The notes beneath the pieces are model-generated. The model did no database searches. It was not told the origin of the DNA and saw nothing but the letters and a program-made list of their open reading frames with translations. From contig JAKQKQ010000297.1 in the NCBI GenBank assembly GCA_029560585.1, positions 1 through 61,477 of the forward strand: a stretch of DNA of 61,477 nucleotides, in the 5' to 3' direction. Source of the stretch: Verrucomicrobiota bacterium. Lineage in GTDB: Bacteria; Verrucomicrobiota; Verrucomicrobiia; JADLBR01. Positions 1 to 7,525 of this stretch are shown here, one piece after another. A program made the position numbers and the translations under genes. The stretch's first letter is position 1. Each line of letters starts with the position of its first letter.

Positions 1-408
1 GGTGATGTCCTCCACCCGGCGCACGCTCACCCCCGCCAGGTACATCTCGATGAGCGCCTCCTCCACCGAGCTCTCCCGCCGGCGGTACCGCTCGATGATC
101 GCCGTCTCGAAGGGCGCGCTGCGAAGTTTCGGAACCCGCAGAGTCACCTCCCCGGCCTTGGTCCCGAGCCTGCGCTCATAGTGGCCCGCCCGCGTGTCGA
201 GCCGCTCCGCGCTGCGCTCGTACCGGCCCGCCCCGCAGAGCCGGGCGGCCTCCGCGTCCAGAAGCCCGTTGAGCGTCCGCTCCACGGTGTCGAGCACCAT
301 CTTGTCCAGATGGCCACGGATCCGCCCCTCGTCGATGTTGATCACGTTGCCCAGCCCGGATCCCTCCGCTGGCGCCAGTCCCTCGTTCTGCTTCGCCTCT
401 GTCTCCAT
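1..408 (-). CDS. IS256-family (Mutator-type) transposase, 5' part, runs off the left edge
   Basis: The first 136 residues of a transposase are present, starting at ATG 408. The segment VPKLRSAPFETAIIERYRR followed by a RRESSVEEALIEMYLAGVS stretch is typical of the N-terminal half of IS256/Mutator transposases, which use a DDE catalytic core to cut and paste the element. The catalytic core itself lies outside the window, so whether the copy is intact cannot be judged. Upstream DNA (409 to about 480) should hold one terminal inverted repeat, but its partner is not in the window, so I cannot fix its limits. The element sits 240 bp from a tRNA gene. Family assignment is firm; activity is unknown. 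Confidence 0.9.
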   Translation of the reverse strand, partial: METEAKQNEGLAPAEGSGLGNVINIDEGRIRGHLDKMVLDTVERTLNGLLDAEAARLCGAGRYERSAERLDTRAGHYERRLGTKAGEVTLRVPKLRSAPFETAIIERYRRRESSVEEALIEMYLAGVSVRRVEDIT

Positions 409-649
409 TGTCGCTGTCCCGGTTGTATCAACCCAGACCAGCCCCATCAAATGTGCGAAAAACAGCGTACGTTATCACAGCTTCTAGAACGGCGCGCGAA
501 AGGAACCATGGCACCATGATGTTCTTTCGTTGCACACCACTCTCTTCAATGAAGCCAGGCAATCCGAGACGGAACGGTGTTAAAATCTGATGTTAAATGT
601 ATTCCCGTTGGTTGCTTGTCATAATAATCCATTGATTCCCAAGTAGATA

Positions 650-720
650 TGCGGCGAGAGGGAATCGAACCCTCGCTACCAGCTTGGAAGGCTGGAGTCC
701 TACCATTAAACGACCGCCGC
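650..720 (-). tRNA. tRNA-Gly (anticodon UCC)
   Basis: Read on the minus strand, a cloverleaf folds with acceptor arm GCGGCGG/TCGCCGC (one G-U pair), D-loop TTTAATGGTA, anticodon stem CCAGC/GCTGG around loop CTTCCAA (anticodon TCC), and T-arm GAGGG/CCCTC around TTCGATT. The discriminator base is A. CCA is not encoded in the DNA, so it must be added post-transcriptionally. Confidence 0.95.
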
Positions 721-840
721 GCGGATGAGTTTCTCCTATAGCGCAGGACGGGGCGGCAGCCAAGGCGAATTGGGGACGGCTTGCGAATTGGCCTTTGTGC
801 CCCAGTTTGCCGCGATGAAAGACATGCACGGGAGGACGCG

Positions 841-1254
841 ATGATAAAGCTGCTCAAGATGGATTTCGTGCCGGGTTCGGCGGATGTGGGACTGCTCGCG
901 CTGCGGGCGTGGCTGGGGCTCACGCTGCTGCTGAACCACGGCTGGGACAAGCTGGTGCATTTTCAGACGAAGGCGGGGAGCTTTCCGGACCCGCTGGGCA
1001 TCGGTTCCCAGTTTAGCCTCGGGCTGGCGGTGTACGCGGAGGTGGCGTGCGCGGCGCTGCTGGTGCTGGGGCTATTCACGCGTTTCGCGGCGCTGTGCCT
1101 GTCGATCCAGATGACGGTCGCCTTCTTTCTCGTGCACAATGCCGCGCTCTCCGGGCAGCACACCGGGGAACTGGCCTTCGTCTATCTCGCGGGGTTCGTG
1201 GCCCTGTTCCTCTCGGGCGCGGGCCGGCTCTCGTTCGACGGCAGAGCGAGATAA
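841..1254 (+). CDS. DoxX-family membrane protein
   Basis: This 137-residue protein has about four hydrophobic segments. The N-terminal pattern ALRAWLGLTLLLNHGWDKL and the central YAEVACAALLVLGLFTRFAAL are typical of the DoxX family of small inner-membrane proteins, some of which act in redox or thiosulfate chemistry. ATG 841 was chosen because GGAGG lies at 831-835, five bases upstream; a longer in-frame TTG start at 781 lacks this. It stands alone between the tRNA and a reverse-strand phosphatase gene, so context does not show its substrate. Family confident, function unknown. Confidence 0.85.
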   Translation: MIKLLKMDFVPGSADVGLLALRAWLGLTLLLNHGWDKLVHFQTKAGSFPDPLGIGSQFSLGLAVYAEVACAALLVLGLFTRFAALCLSIQMTVAFFLVHNAALSGQHTGELAFVYLAGFVALFLSGAGRLSFDGRAR

Positions 1255-1377
1255 CCACGACGGCACGGAGGAGGACAGGAGGGCCCGCGAGCGACAGCCG
1301 TGTTGATCCGCGCGCAGTCGCGGTGAAACTGGGCCAGGGATGGGCGCGAATGCCTTCGTGTCCTCCGTGGTTACGAC

Positions 1378-2037
1378 CTACGCTTTCCTGCGGGTGGTCG
1401 CCAATCCCAGCAGCGACGGTGGGGCGTTGGCCAACCGCCTCCATCGGGAGCGCGCGAGCCGCCAGGCGACCTCGAGGAGGGCGATGTTGAAGGCCGCACT
1501 GGCGAGGCCGAGCCAGATCGAGCCGACGACGTCCGAGGGGTAGTGCGCCCCGCAGTAGACGCGCGCCACGCCCATCAGCGCGAGCCAGCCGATCACCGGA
1601 ACCGCCGTGGCCGGATACAGCCATGCGACCGCCGCACCCGTCGAGGCATTGTTGATCATGTGGCCCGAGGGGAACGACTTGCCGCCCGGTTTGTCATAAA
1701 CGCTCTGGATCGTGCCCACCTGAGGCCCCCCGTCGCGCCATCCGATCTTCCGCGTCCCGACGAGCGCCTCGTGCGGGCGCGGTCGTTGCACCACCGCGCG
1801 GATACCTCGGTTCACCAGCCCATCGCCGATCGCCAGATTCAGCGCCGCCACCGCCACCAGCAGCCGCCCCCGCGCCCCCCCGAACAGCAGAAACGCCACG
1901 ACGCCGACGCCGATGACCGGAGCGAAAAGCCTCTCGCTGGAGATCCCGGCGAACAGCCAGTCCCAGGCCGGGTGCGCGCAGCCCTGGTTCACGGCCCGGA
2001 AGATAGCCTCATCCAAAGCTTGTAATCGGTCGAACAC
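1378..2037 (-). CDS. PAP2-family membrane phosphatase
   Basis: A 219-residue integral membrane phosphatase of the PAP2 superfamily, which removes phosphate from lipids such as undecaprenyl pyrophosphate or phosphatidate. All three signature motifs are visible: an RP-rich motif 1 near residues 77-88 (RGIRAVVQRPRP), motif 2 PSGH at 123-126, and motif 3 with R159, H165 and D169. Five to six hydrophobic segments surround them. The start is GTG 2037. It is divergent from the next gene with only about 20 bp between start codons, so the two promoters must overlap coding DNA or one start is misplaced. The substrate cannot be read from sequence. Confidence 0.88.
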   Translation of the reverse strand: MFDRLQALDEAIFRAVNQGCAHPAWDWLFAGISSERLFAPVIGVGVVAFLLFGGARGRLLVAVAALNLAIGDGLVNRGIRAVVQRPRPHEALVGTRKIGWRDGGPQVGTIQSVYDKPGGKSFPSGHMINNASTGAAVAWLYPATAVPVIGWLALMGVARVYCGAHYPSDVVGSIWLGLASAAFNIALLEVAWRLARSRWRRLANAPPSLLGLATTRRKA

Positions 2038-2057
2038 GCGATTTCATGGGTAGTCAC

Positions 2058-2789
2058 ATGAAGACCCAACGACAAGTCTTTTGGGCAGTGGTCGCCCTTG
2101 CGCTAATCGCCCGGCCCGGGGACCGCCTCGGTGCCGCACCGGATCCCAAAGCGCCCATGCCCCCCGCCGAAATGATCATCGGGTTGCTCTGGAAGAACAT
2201 GGACCTCCAGGCGTTCACCCTCACGGGCCAGATCCGCGCATCCAAGAACCTCCATCCGATCGTCCTCAAGACCAACGGCCGCGAGATGATCTACGAGGCC
2301 CTCGATTCCCCGCTCCAGATACGCGTCCACCTCGACGCCGGCGGCTCCGAGGTCTACACCCGCGCCAGCGCCAATCAGCAGTGGAAGCGGGTCACCGGCA
2401 AGGCAATCACCGAGTCCGTCCTCGGCTCCGATATCACCTACGAGGAACTCGGTCTCCATTTCCTCAGCTGGCCCCGCATCGAACCCGTCGGCGTGGACAG
2501 CATCAAGACGTTCAAGAGCTATGCGTTCGACGCCTATCCCGAGGGCATCGCGAGCCGGTATGCCAAGGTGCGCTTCTGGATCACCCACGACCACTGCCTC
2601 ATGATCCGCGCGGACGGCTACAACAAGGACGACCAGGTCATCAAGCGGGTCGAGGTCAACGGTGTCGCCCAGATCAAAGACGCCTGGACGATCAAGCAGA
2701 TGATGATCTCCACGATGATTCCGGGGAGGGAGCTGTCGAAATCGCGAACCTACATCGATATCCATGACGGTTCGCCCGGCGTGGAGTAG
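2058..2789 (+). CDS. LolA-like outer-membrane lipoprotein-sorting family protein
   Basis: A 243-residue secreted protein with a signal peptide (MKTQRQVFWAVVALALIARP...). The body has the alternating beta-strand layout of the LolA-like COG2834 family: a LTGQIRA strand, a LQIRVHLDAGGSEVYTR strand, a GSDITYEEL motif and the final KQMMISTMIPGRELSKSRT strand. Members fold into a half-barrel that shields lipid acyl chains, and many are encoded beside lipid-export genes. Here the neighbours are PAP2 and a PHP protein, so a lipid or envelope role is an inference. ATG 2046, four codons upstream, is an alternative start. Confidence 0.7.
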   Translation: MKTQRQVFWAVVALALIARPGDRLGAAPDPKAPMPPAEMIIGLLWKNMDLQAFTLTGQIRASKNLHPIVLKTNGREMIYEALDSPLQIRVHLDAGGSEVYTRASANQQWKRVTGKAITESVLGSDITYEELGLHFLSWPRIEPVGVDSIKTFKSYAFDAYPEGIASRYAKVRFWITHDHCLMIRADGYNKDDQVIKRVEVNGVAQIKDAWTIKQMMISTMIPGRELSKSRTYIDIHDGSPGVE

Positions 2790-2838
2790 GGAAGAAACCG
2801 GAGATGCTAGGACACACCCCTCGGGCGGGCCGCGGGCC

Positions 2839-3591
2839 ATGAAGAAGCACAAGCTTGATCTGCACGTCCACTCGCAATTCAGCGCCGACTCCGTCGCCGA
2901 CCCGGAGGAGATCGTCGCCTCAGCCAAGAAGAAGGGGCTCCAGGGCATCGCCATCACCGATCACAACACCAGCGAGTGCGTCGATTATTACCTCGAACGA
3001 GGCCTGATGCGGGCGGACGGTCAGCCCGTGGAGGGATTCCTGATCATCCCGGGCCAGGAGATCACGACATCCGAGGGGCACCTCCTCGCGCTCGGCGTCC
3101 ACCTCCCCTACCTCAAGGGCATCTCCCCGCTCGAGGCCATCGGGATCATCCACGAGAAGGGCGGCATCGCCATCCCACCCCACCCCTACGATCAGTTTCG
3201 CGCGGGGATCCGCGAGAAGATCCTCGACGGCCTCGAGATCGATGCCATCGAGGTATTCAACGCCGCCGCGACCTTCCGCCGCTACAACCGGCACGCGTTC
3301 GAGTACGCGCTCCGACGAGGGCTGCCGATGATCTCCGCCAGCGACGCCCACCACCCCAGCGCGGTCGGCACCGCATTCACCATCCTCGGCACCGATGATT
3401 TCTCTCTCGCCGGCACCCTGACCGCCATCAAGCGCGGCGGCGAACTCCGACAGCGCTACCTATCCGTCCGCGACACCCTCAAAAAGACATTCAGCAACTT
3501 CATCCGCCTGAAGCCCACCCGCCTCGCCCGTCGCGCCCGCCCCATCCCAGCCAAGGCGAAAGCCGATACCGAACCCGGGCGCAAGACCTGA
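2839..3591 (+). CDS. PHP-domain metal-dependent phosphoesterase
   Basis: A 250-residue protein of the PHP superfamily, a TIM-like barrel that binds two or three metal ions and hydrolyses phosphoesters (for example 3',5'-nucleoside bisphosphates in the YciV/TrpH group). Visible metal ligands are LDLHVHSQFSADS (HxH, residues 6-10), AITDHNT near residue 44, the PGQEITT glutamate, PPHPYDQF, and ISASDAHH towards the C-terminus. The last 40 residues are basic and Pro/Arg/Lys-rich and lie outside the domain. It follows the LolA-like gene by 49 bp and may share its transcript. The substrate is not determined. Confidence 0.82.
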   Translation: MKKHKLDLHVHSQFSADSVADPEEIVASAKKKGLQGIAITDHNTSECVDYYLERGLMRADGQPVEGFLIIPGQEITTSEGHLLALGVHLPYLKGISPLEAIGIIHEKGGIAIPPHPYDQFRAGIREKILDGLEIDAIEVFNAAATFRRYNRHAFEYALRRGLPMISASDAHHPSAVGTAFTILGTDDFSLAGTLTAIKRGGELRQRYLSVRDTLKKTFSNFIRLKPTRLARRARPIPAKAKADTEPGRKT

Positions 3592-3609
3592 AGATTCAGA
3601 TGCCGGGCA

Positions 3610-3659
3610 GTAGGAGCCTGCTTGCAGGCGATTCGAATCGCGCGCAAGCGCGCTCCTAC
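3610..3659 (+). repeat. Y-shaped palindromic repeat, copy 1 (half copy at 3672-3699)
   Basis: The outer arms GTAGGAGC and GCTCCTAC are fully complementary and enclose two perfect hairpins: GCCTGC-TT-GCAGGC and GCGCGC-AA-GCGCGC. This predicts a three-way junction (Y fold). The right arm is repeated at 3672-3699, followed by the CGTCTCAT flank seen at other copies. It lies just after the 3' end of the PHP gene and fills most of the 300-bp gap before the NDK gene, where I see nothing else. Confidence 0.9.
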
Positions 3660-3891
3660 GGGCCATCCCGTGCGCGAATCGCGCGCAAGCGCGCTCCTGC
3701 GCGTCTCATCGTCATCCTCCGGTGGTGGGCATCCGCACCCTGAATGAGGCCCACCCCGAGGGTCCACCCACCGCCGATGGGCCCACGTCCGATTTTGCAA
3801 TTGCGCTGGATTGGGCTATTAGACCTGTTTACAAATGACCGGCCTCGATCTTTTTGACGAGCCGGGAAATCTTTGAAGGGCAGAGGTTGTT

Positions 3892-5058
3892 ATGGCAAAG
3901 GAACTGGCATTCGCACTCATCAATCCGTACACGCTACGCAAATCCCGGACTGGCGGCGTCATCGGGCGCCTGATGCTGCGGACGGGCTTGGACCTTGTGG
4001 CGGCTCGGATCTTCTGCCCGAATCAGGAATTGGCGAAAAGGTATTCGGATCAGCTGCGCGCCAGCCCGGACATCGAGCCTGGCACCCGTGACATCTTGGC
4101 GGACTACGTGCTCCGCGCCTACTCGCCGGACCCCAAGACGGGGCGCGGCCATCGGGCCATGATGCTGCTATTCGAGGGCGAGGATGCGATCCGCACCCTC
4201 TACCGCACGGCCGGCAGCCTCAAGCAATGCACGGGCTCGGGCGAGACCGTCCGCGACACCTACGGGGACTATGTCGTTAACGATTCGGGCAAGATCATAC
4301 ACGTCGAACCCGCCGTTCTGATCGGCCCCACGAGGGATGCCGTCAAGAAGACGCTGAAGCTGTGGTGCGAGTACACGGACACGTGCGGCGGCCTCGCCGA
4401 CGTCTCCGGCGACGTCTTCGCGGACCCCGCCCGGGTCCAGAAGACTCTGGTGCTCATCAAGCCCGACAACTTCCGATTCCCCAGCAGCCGTCCCGGCAAC
4501 ATCATCGATATTTTCTCGCAGGCCGCGCTGCGGATCATCGGTGTCCAGGTGCACCGCATGAGCGTGGCCGAGGCGCTCGAATTCTACGGGCCGGTGCAGA
4601 CGATGCTCAGGGAGAAATTCCGCGACAAGGCGGCGGAGATCGGCTGCAGGGCCCTCGGCGAGGCCCTCGGCTTCGCGCTGCCCTCGCAGATCCACGAGAT
4701 GCTCTCCGAGAAGCTCGGCCCGCTCTATGGCGACATTCAGTTCTATCGCATCGTGCAGTTCATGACCGGACTCTGGGTGCCCGACGTCAAGAAAGAGGAT
4801 TACCCCAAGGAAGGGGAGCAGCGATGCCTCGCGATCGTCTACAAGGGCGAGGACGCGGTCAGCAAGATACGCAGCATCCTCGGCCCAACCGACCCGACCA
4901 AGGCGGAGCCCGGATCGGTCCGCCGCGAGTACGGTCAGGACATCATGGTCAACGCCGCGCACGCATCCGACTCACCTGAAAGCGCCGAGCGCGAGATGGG
5001 CATCCTGAACGTGGGCCACGACAAGATCCGGGCCTGGTACCAGAAACACTACGCCTGA
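3892..5058 (+). CDS. Tandem (two-domain) nucleoside diphosphate kinase-like protein
   Basis: 388 residues, more than twice the usual NDK length of about 140. Two NDK-like halves are visible. The second (about 183-375) has KTLVLIKPD, a GPTDP-x-KAEPGS motif and the active-site strand MVNAAHASDSPESAEREMG with catalytic His357. The first (about 5-160) is more divergent: it begins FALINPYTL and ends with GKIIHVEPAVLIGPT, so His137 aligns with the phosphohistidine but the SDS motif is lost. The second half also carries an insertion of about 70 residues (roughly 225-300) between the first strands and the active site. NDK exchanges phosphate among NTPs and NDPs in the cytosol. The second domain looks catalytic; the first may be structural. 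Confidence 0.8.
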   Translation: MAKELAFALINPYTLRKSRTGGVIGRLMLRTGLDLVAARIFCPNQELAKRYSDQLRASPDIEPGTRDILADYVLRAYSPDPKTGRGHRAMMLLFEGEDAIRTLYRTAGSLKQCTGSGETVRDTYGDYVVNDSGKIIHVEPAVLIGPTRDAVKKTLKLWCEYTDTCGGLADVSGDVFADPARVQKTLVLIKPDNFRFPSSRPGNIIDIFSQAALRIIGVQVHRMSVAEALEFYGPVQTMLREKFRDKAAEIGCRALGEALGFALPSQIHEMLSEKLGPLYGDIQFYRIVQFMTGLWVPDVKKEDYPKEGEQRCLAIVYKGEDAVSKIRSILGPTDPTKAEPGSVRREYGQDIMVNAAHASDSPESAEREMGILNVGHDKIRAWYQKHYA

Positions 5059-5504
5059 CGCGGGAACCCATCCGCATCCCCGATCGGGGGCGGCGGCATC
5101 ACGCGCGGCACGACGCCCATCCGCCAGATGGGCACGTCACGCTTCATCACCTCTACGATATCATTGAGGCATCCCACGGCGGCGCTGCGATGGGGGGCCC
5201 TCACGGCGAGATACACCACGGTGTCGCCCGCCGGTACCAACCCGTGCCTGTGGATCAGCGTCACACCGATGGCCGCGTGGGTCCGGGCCAGCGTCGTGGC
5301 GATCTCCGAGAGTTTTGCAAGGGCCATGCTCTCGTAGACGTCGTATCGCACGGCGGAGACGGGCGCACCATCCAGCGCGGCGGGCACGACCCTTCGGAAT
5401 TCCAGCACCACCCCGCACCCCGGCCCCGGCGGCGGCGACGGCAGCGACGGCGGTATGGGTTCCAGGGTGAGCCTGGCGTCGATCTGGGGTTCGGGGTGCT
5501 CCAT
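5049..5504 (-). CDS. moaE: Molybdopterin synthase catalytic subunit MoaE
   Basis: 151 residues. MoaE with MoaD converts precursor Z (cPMP) to molybdopterin by inserting two sulfurs. Family features are the RYDVYESMALAKLSEIA helix, IGVTLIHRHGLVPAGDTVV (conserved HRxG), VRAPHRSAA and the C-terminal VMKRDVPIW. The usual lysine of the PIWKKE ending is changed (PIWRMG), although the upstream lysine in MKRDVPIW is kept. It lies 21 bp downstream of moaD on the same strand and overlaps the convergent NDK gene by 10 bp. A Pro-rich N-terminal extension of about 30 residues is unusual. Confidence 0.88.
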   Translation of the reverse strand: MEHPEPQIDARLTLEPIPPSLPSPPPGPGCGVVLEFRRVVPAALDGAPVSAVRYDVYESMALAKLSEIATTLARTHAAIGVTLIHRHGLVPAGDTVVYLAVRAPHRSAAVGCLNDIVEVMKRDVPIWRMGVVPRVMPPPPIGDADGFPRQA

Positions 5505-5525
5505 GCGACTCTCCTCGGCAATATC

Positions 5526-5765
5526 TCAGCCGCCGCTCACCGGGGGGATCACGGCGATCTCGTCCGTGGGCTCCAGCCGCGTCCCCGACGTTGCGTATTG
5601 GCCGTTGCGCGCGATGCGCGAAGACCGGCGCAGCGGCGCCAGCCCGTCGAAGGCCGCGACCAGCGCATCCCACAGTTCATCAACCGAGATCGCCCGGTCG
5701 ATATCCAATCGCACGTGGTCGCACCCGGCGATTTCCTTGGCCTGCGCAAAAAGCAGTATCTTCAT
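5526..5765 (-). CDS. moaD: Molybdopterin synthase sulfur carrier subunit MoaD
   Basis: 79 residues from ATG 5765, beginning MKILLFAQAKEIAG and ending in the diagnostic double glycine (IPPVSGG) that is adenylated and thiocarboxylated to carry sulfur to MoaE. The length matches the ubiquitin-like MoaD family. It is the first gene of a moaD-moaE pair on the minus strand, divergent from the Crp/Fnr regulator gene with a 163-bp intergenic region. Longer in-frame starts would add a low-complexity N-terminus atypical for the family. Confidence 0.88.
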   Translation of the reverse strand: MKILLFAQAKEIAGCDHVRLDIDRAISVDELWDALVAAFDGLAPLRRSSRIARNGQYATSGTRLEPTDEIAVIPPVSGG

Positions 5766-5928
5766 AAGGGCATCCGTGGCTCCCGGCCCATCCCCGCGCG
5801 AAGACCGCTGGAGCACAGTACCATTATTGATTATCTTATCGGAGATGCCGAAGAATGGCAGCTTTCGATTTCATCCCCTTTCCCATCTTCGTGTTGACGC
5901 CGCTGTCGCCATCGGGCGAAAATAGGTG

Positions 5929-6681
5929 ATGTCCACGTCGGCATGGGATTTGCCCTCGGCGCGCCTCACGGCGGTGGCGTCCACCCTCGCCAAGAGCCCG
6001 ATCTTTGCCGCCTCGCCCGCTGACGAGCTAAGCCAAATTGCCGCGGTCTGCCAGTCCATGCGGCTCGGGAAGGATGACTACCTCTTCCGCGAAAATGAGC
6101 CCGCGGCAGGATTTTTCGTCGTCCAGAGTGGCGCCGTCAGTGTCCATCGCATGGGCCCCGGTGGCAAGGAGATGGTCATACACGTGTTCCGCTCGCCAGA
6201 ATCATTCGCCGAGGCCGCCCTAGCGGCCGACGTCGGCTATCCTGCCGATGCCCGCGCCATCGAGCCCTCCACAGTCCTGCTCGTCCCGCGCCAGGCCTTC
6301 CTCGACCTCATCCGCCGGAAACCCGAGATGGCCCTCCGCATGCTCGCTTCCGTCAGCCTCCACCTCCGCACCCTCGTCTCCCGCCTCGACGACCTCCAAC
6401 TCAAAGACGTCGAAACCCGCCTCCTTTTCTGGATCGACGCCCGCCTTCGCGAGTCCGGGCCATCCACCAAATCCATCCAGATCCGCGGCACAAAGCGGTC
6501 GCTGGCGCTTGAGCTCGGCGTCACTTCCGAGACCCTCTCGCGTACTTTTGCATCCCTCCGCGAGCGCGCCCTCATCCGCATCGCCGGCACGCGCATCGAC
6601 GTCCCCAACCGCAGCAAGTTTGATCTCGCCCTGAAACAAAGGCTCTCGGCAGGAACCGATCCCAGCCCGAAAACAAACTGA
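5929..6681 (+). CDS. Crp/Fnr-family regulator, Dnr/Nnr-like
   Basis: 250 residues: an N-terminal cyclic-nucleotide-binding-type beta-roll (about 24-135), a long dimerisation helix (about 136-175), then a winged helix-turn-helix. The recognition helix ELGVTSETLSRTFASL contains E201, S204 and R205, the E-x-x-S-R triad by which FNR reads TTGA half-sites. The N-terminus has a single cysteine (Cys41), so it cannot bind FNR's 4Fe-4S cluster. The linker LVSRLDDLQLKDVETRLLFWI resembles Dnr/NnrR NO sensors. Two perfect TTGAY-N4-RTCAA sites precede the NO-linked operons near 45.5 and 47.5 kb, which makes it the natural candidate to bind them. NO or haem sensing is inferred. GTG 5926 is an alternative start. 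Confidence 0.85.
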   Translation: MSTSAWDLPSARLTAVASTLAKSPIFAASPADELSQIAAVCQSMRLGKDDYLFRENEPAAGFFVVQSGAVSVHRMGPGGKEMVIHVFRSPESFAEAALAADVGYPADARAIEPSTVLLVPRQAFLDLIRRKPEMALRMLASVSLHLRTLVSRLDDLQLKDVETRLLFWIDARLRESGPSTKSIQIRGTKRSLALELGVTSETLSRTFASLRERALIRIAGTRIDVPNRSKFDLALKQRLSAGTDPSPKTN

Positions 6682-6919
6682 TCGGCTTGCTGCTCGAACA
6701 TAGCCCCCGTTCTTCAAGCGGACCTATCCGCCATACGCCGCACCATTGACCCGGTCTCATCACTCAACAAACCGCGCGTGAGTGCAATAGTGGCGCATGG
6801 GTCATTATGGCGTTTTTGGCCAATCGTATAGTGTCATAAATATCCTATTTCTATTGACTGTCGTAGGTCTTCTATTTTCTATCATGTTGTTTATCAATTT
6901 CTTACATGATTTCATAGAT

Positions 6920-6935
6920 TGGCATGGCGGTTGCT
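6920..6935 (+). promoter_or_regulatory. Sigma-54 (-24/-12) promoter for hsp20
   Basis: TGGCATG-GCGG-TTGCT matches the RpoN consensus TGGCACG-N4-TTGCW at all but one position, with the invariant GG (6921-6922) and GC (6933-6934) separated by exactly 10 bases. Transcription should start near 6946, leaving a leader of about 44 nt before the Hsp20 ATG. The roughly 90 bp upstream (6820-6915) is strikingly AT-rich in this GC-rich genome, as expected for an enhancer or bending region. The 308-bp gap before hsp20 holds nothing else I can identify. Confidence 0.7.
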
Positions 6936-6989
6936 TCTTCTGGGGCAGAAAGGCAAGAGCAACAGCTCAAGATGAAAGGAGAAACAACT

Positions 6990-7385
6990 ATGAAACTTGC
7001 ACTGACAACCCCGCGATCATTCGTGGAACGACTCGATCCGCTCGGCTGGCTGGATGAATTCAACGATTCTTTCTGGGCCAGTGGCGGCACGGCGATACCC
7101 GGTCGTTGGCGGGAGACTGCCGAGGCGCTCGAATTCCAATTCGATCTGCCCGGAATCGACCGCAAAGACATCGGGCTGGTGGTCGAGGATGGCCTGCTGA
7201 AAGTGTCCGCGCGCCGCTACTTCTGGGAGAAGTCCGATGACGCGGGCGCGGAATACCGCACGGCCGTGAACCTGCCGGAGATCGCCGATTCGAATCGGAT
7301 TGACGCCAAGCTGGAACAGGGGGTCCTGCGCGTGCGCCTGCAGAAGCGGGCGGAGGCTCGCGCCCGGACCATCAACGTCGAGTGA
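6990..7385 (+). CDS. Small heat shock protein (Hsp20/alpha-crystallin)
   Basis: 131 residues. The alpha-crystallin domain (about 40-130) is recognisable from LEFQFDLPGIDRKDIGLVVE, the GLLKVSARR strand, an A-x-x-x-LP region (YRTAVNLPE) and the GVLRVRLQKR strand. These ATP-independent chaperones hold unfolding proteins in the cytosol. The C-terminal I-x-I/V anchor is short (RTINVE). ATG 6990 has AAAGGAG eight bases upstream. A sigma-54 promoter lies at 6920-6935 and an intrinsic terminator at 7413-7441, so it forms a monocistronic, separately regulated unit. Confidence 0.9.
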   Translation: MKLALTTPRSFVERLDPLGWLDEFNDSFWASGGTAIPGRWRETAEALEFQFDLPGIDRKDIGLVVEDGLLKVSARRYFWEKSDDAGAEYRTAVNLPEIADSNRIDAKLEQGVLRVRLQKRAEARARTINVE

Positions 7386-7412
7386 ATCAATAAAGGGAAC
7401 ACGAGACCCTCG

Positions 7413-7441
7413 GGGCCGCGCTCGCGCGCGGCCCTTTTTTT
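7413..7441 (+). terminator. Rho-independent terminator after hsp20
   Basis: Perfect 9-bp stem GGGCCGCGC/GCGCGGCCC with loop TCGC, followed by seven T residues. It ends the hsp20 transcript. Confidence 0.93.
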
Positions 7442-7525
7442 GCCATGGTGCCGCGCGCCCGGGCCCGGGAGTTCTCGGCTTGCCATGGAGCCCCGGTCCC
7501 ACATGATAATGGGAGGAGGGACGAC

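Noticed and set aside
409-480. Terminal inverted repeat of the IS256 element
   Set aside because: Only one end is present, so repeat limits and target duplication cannot be defined.
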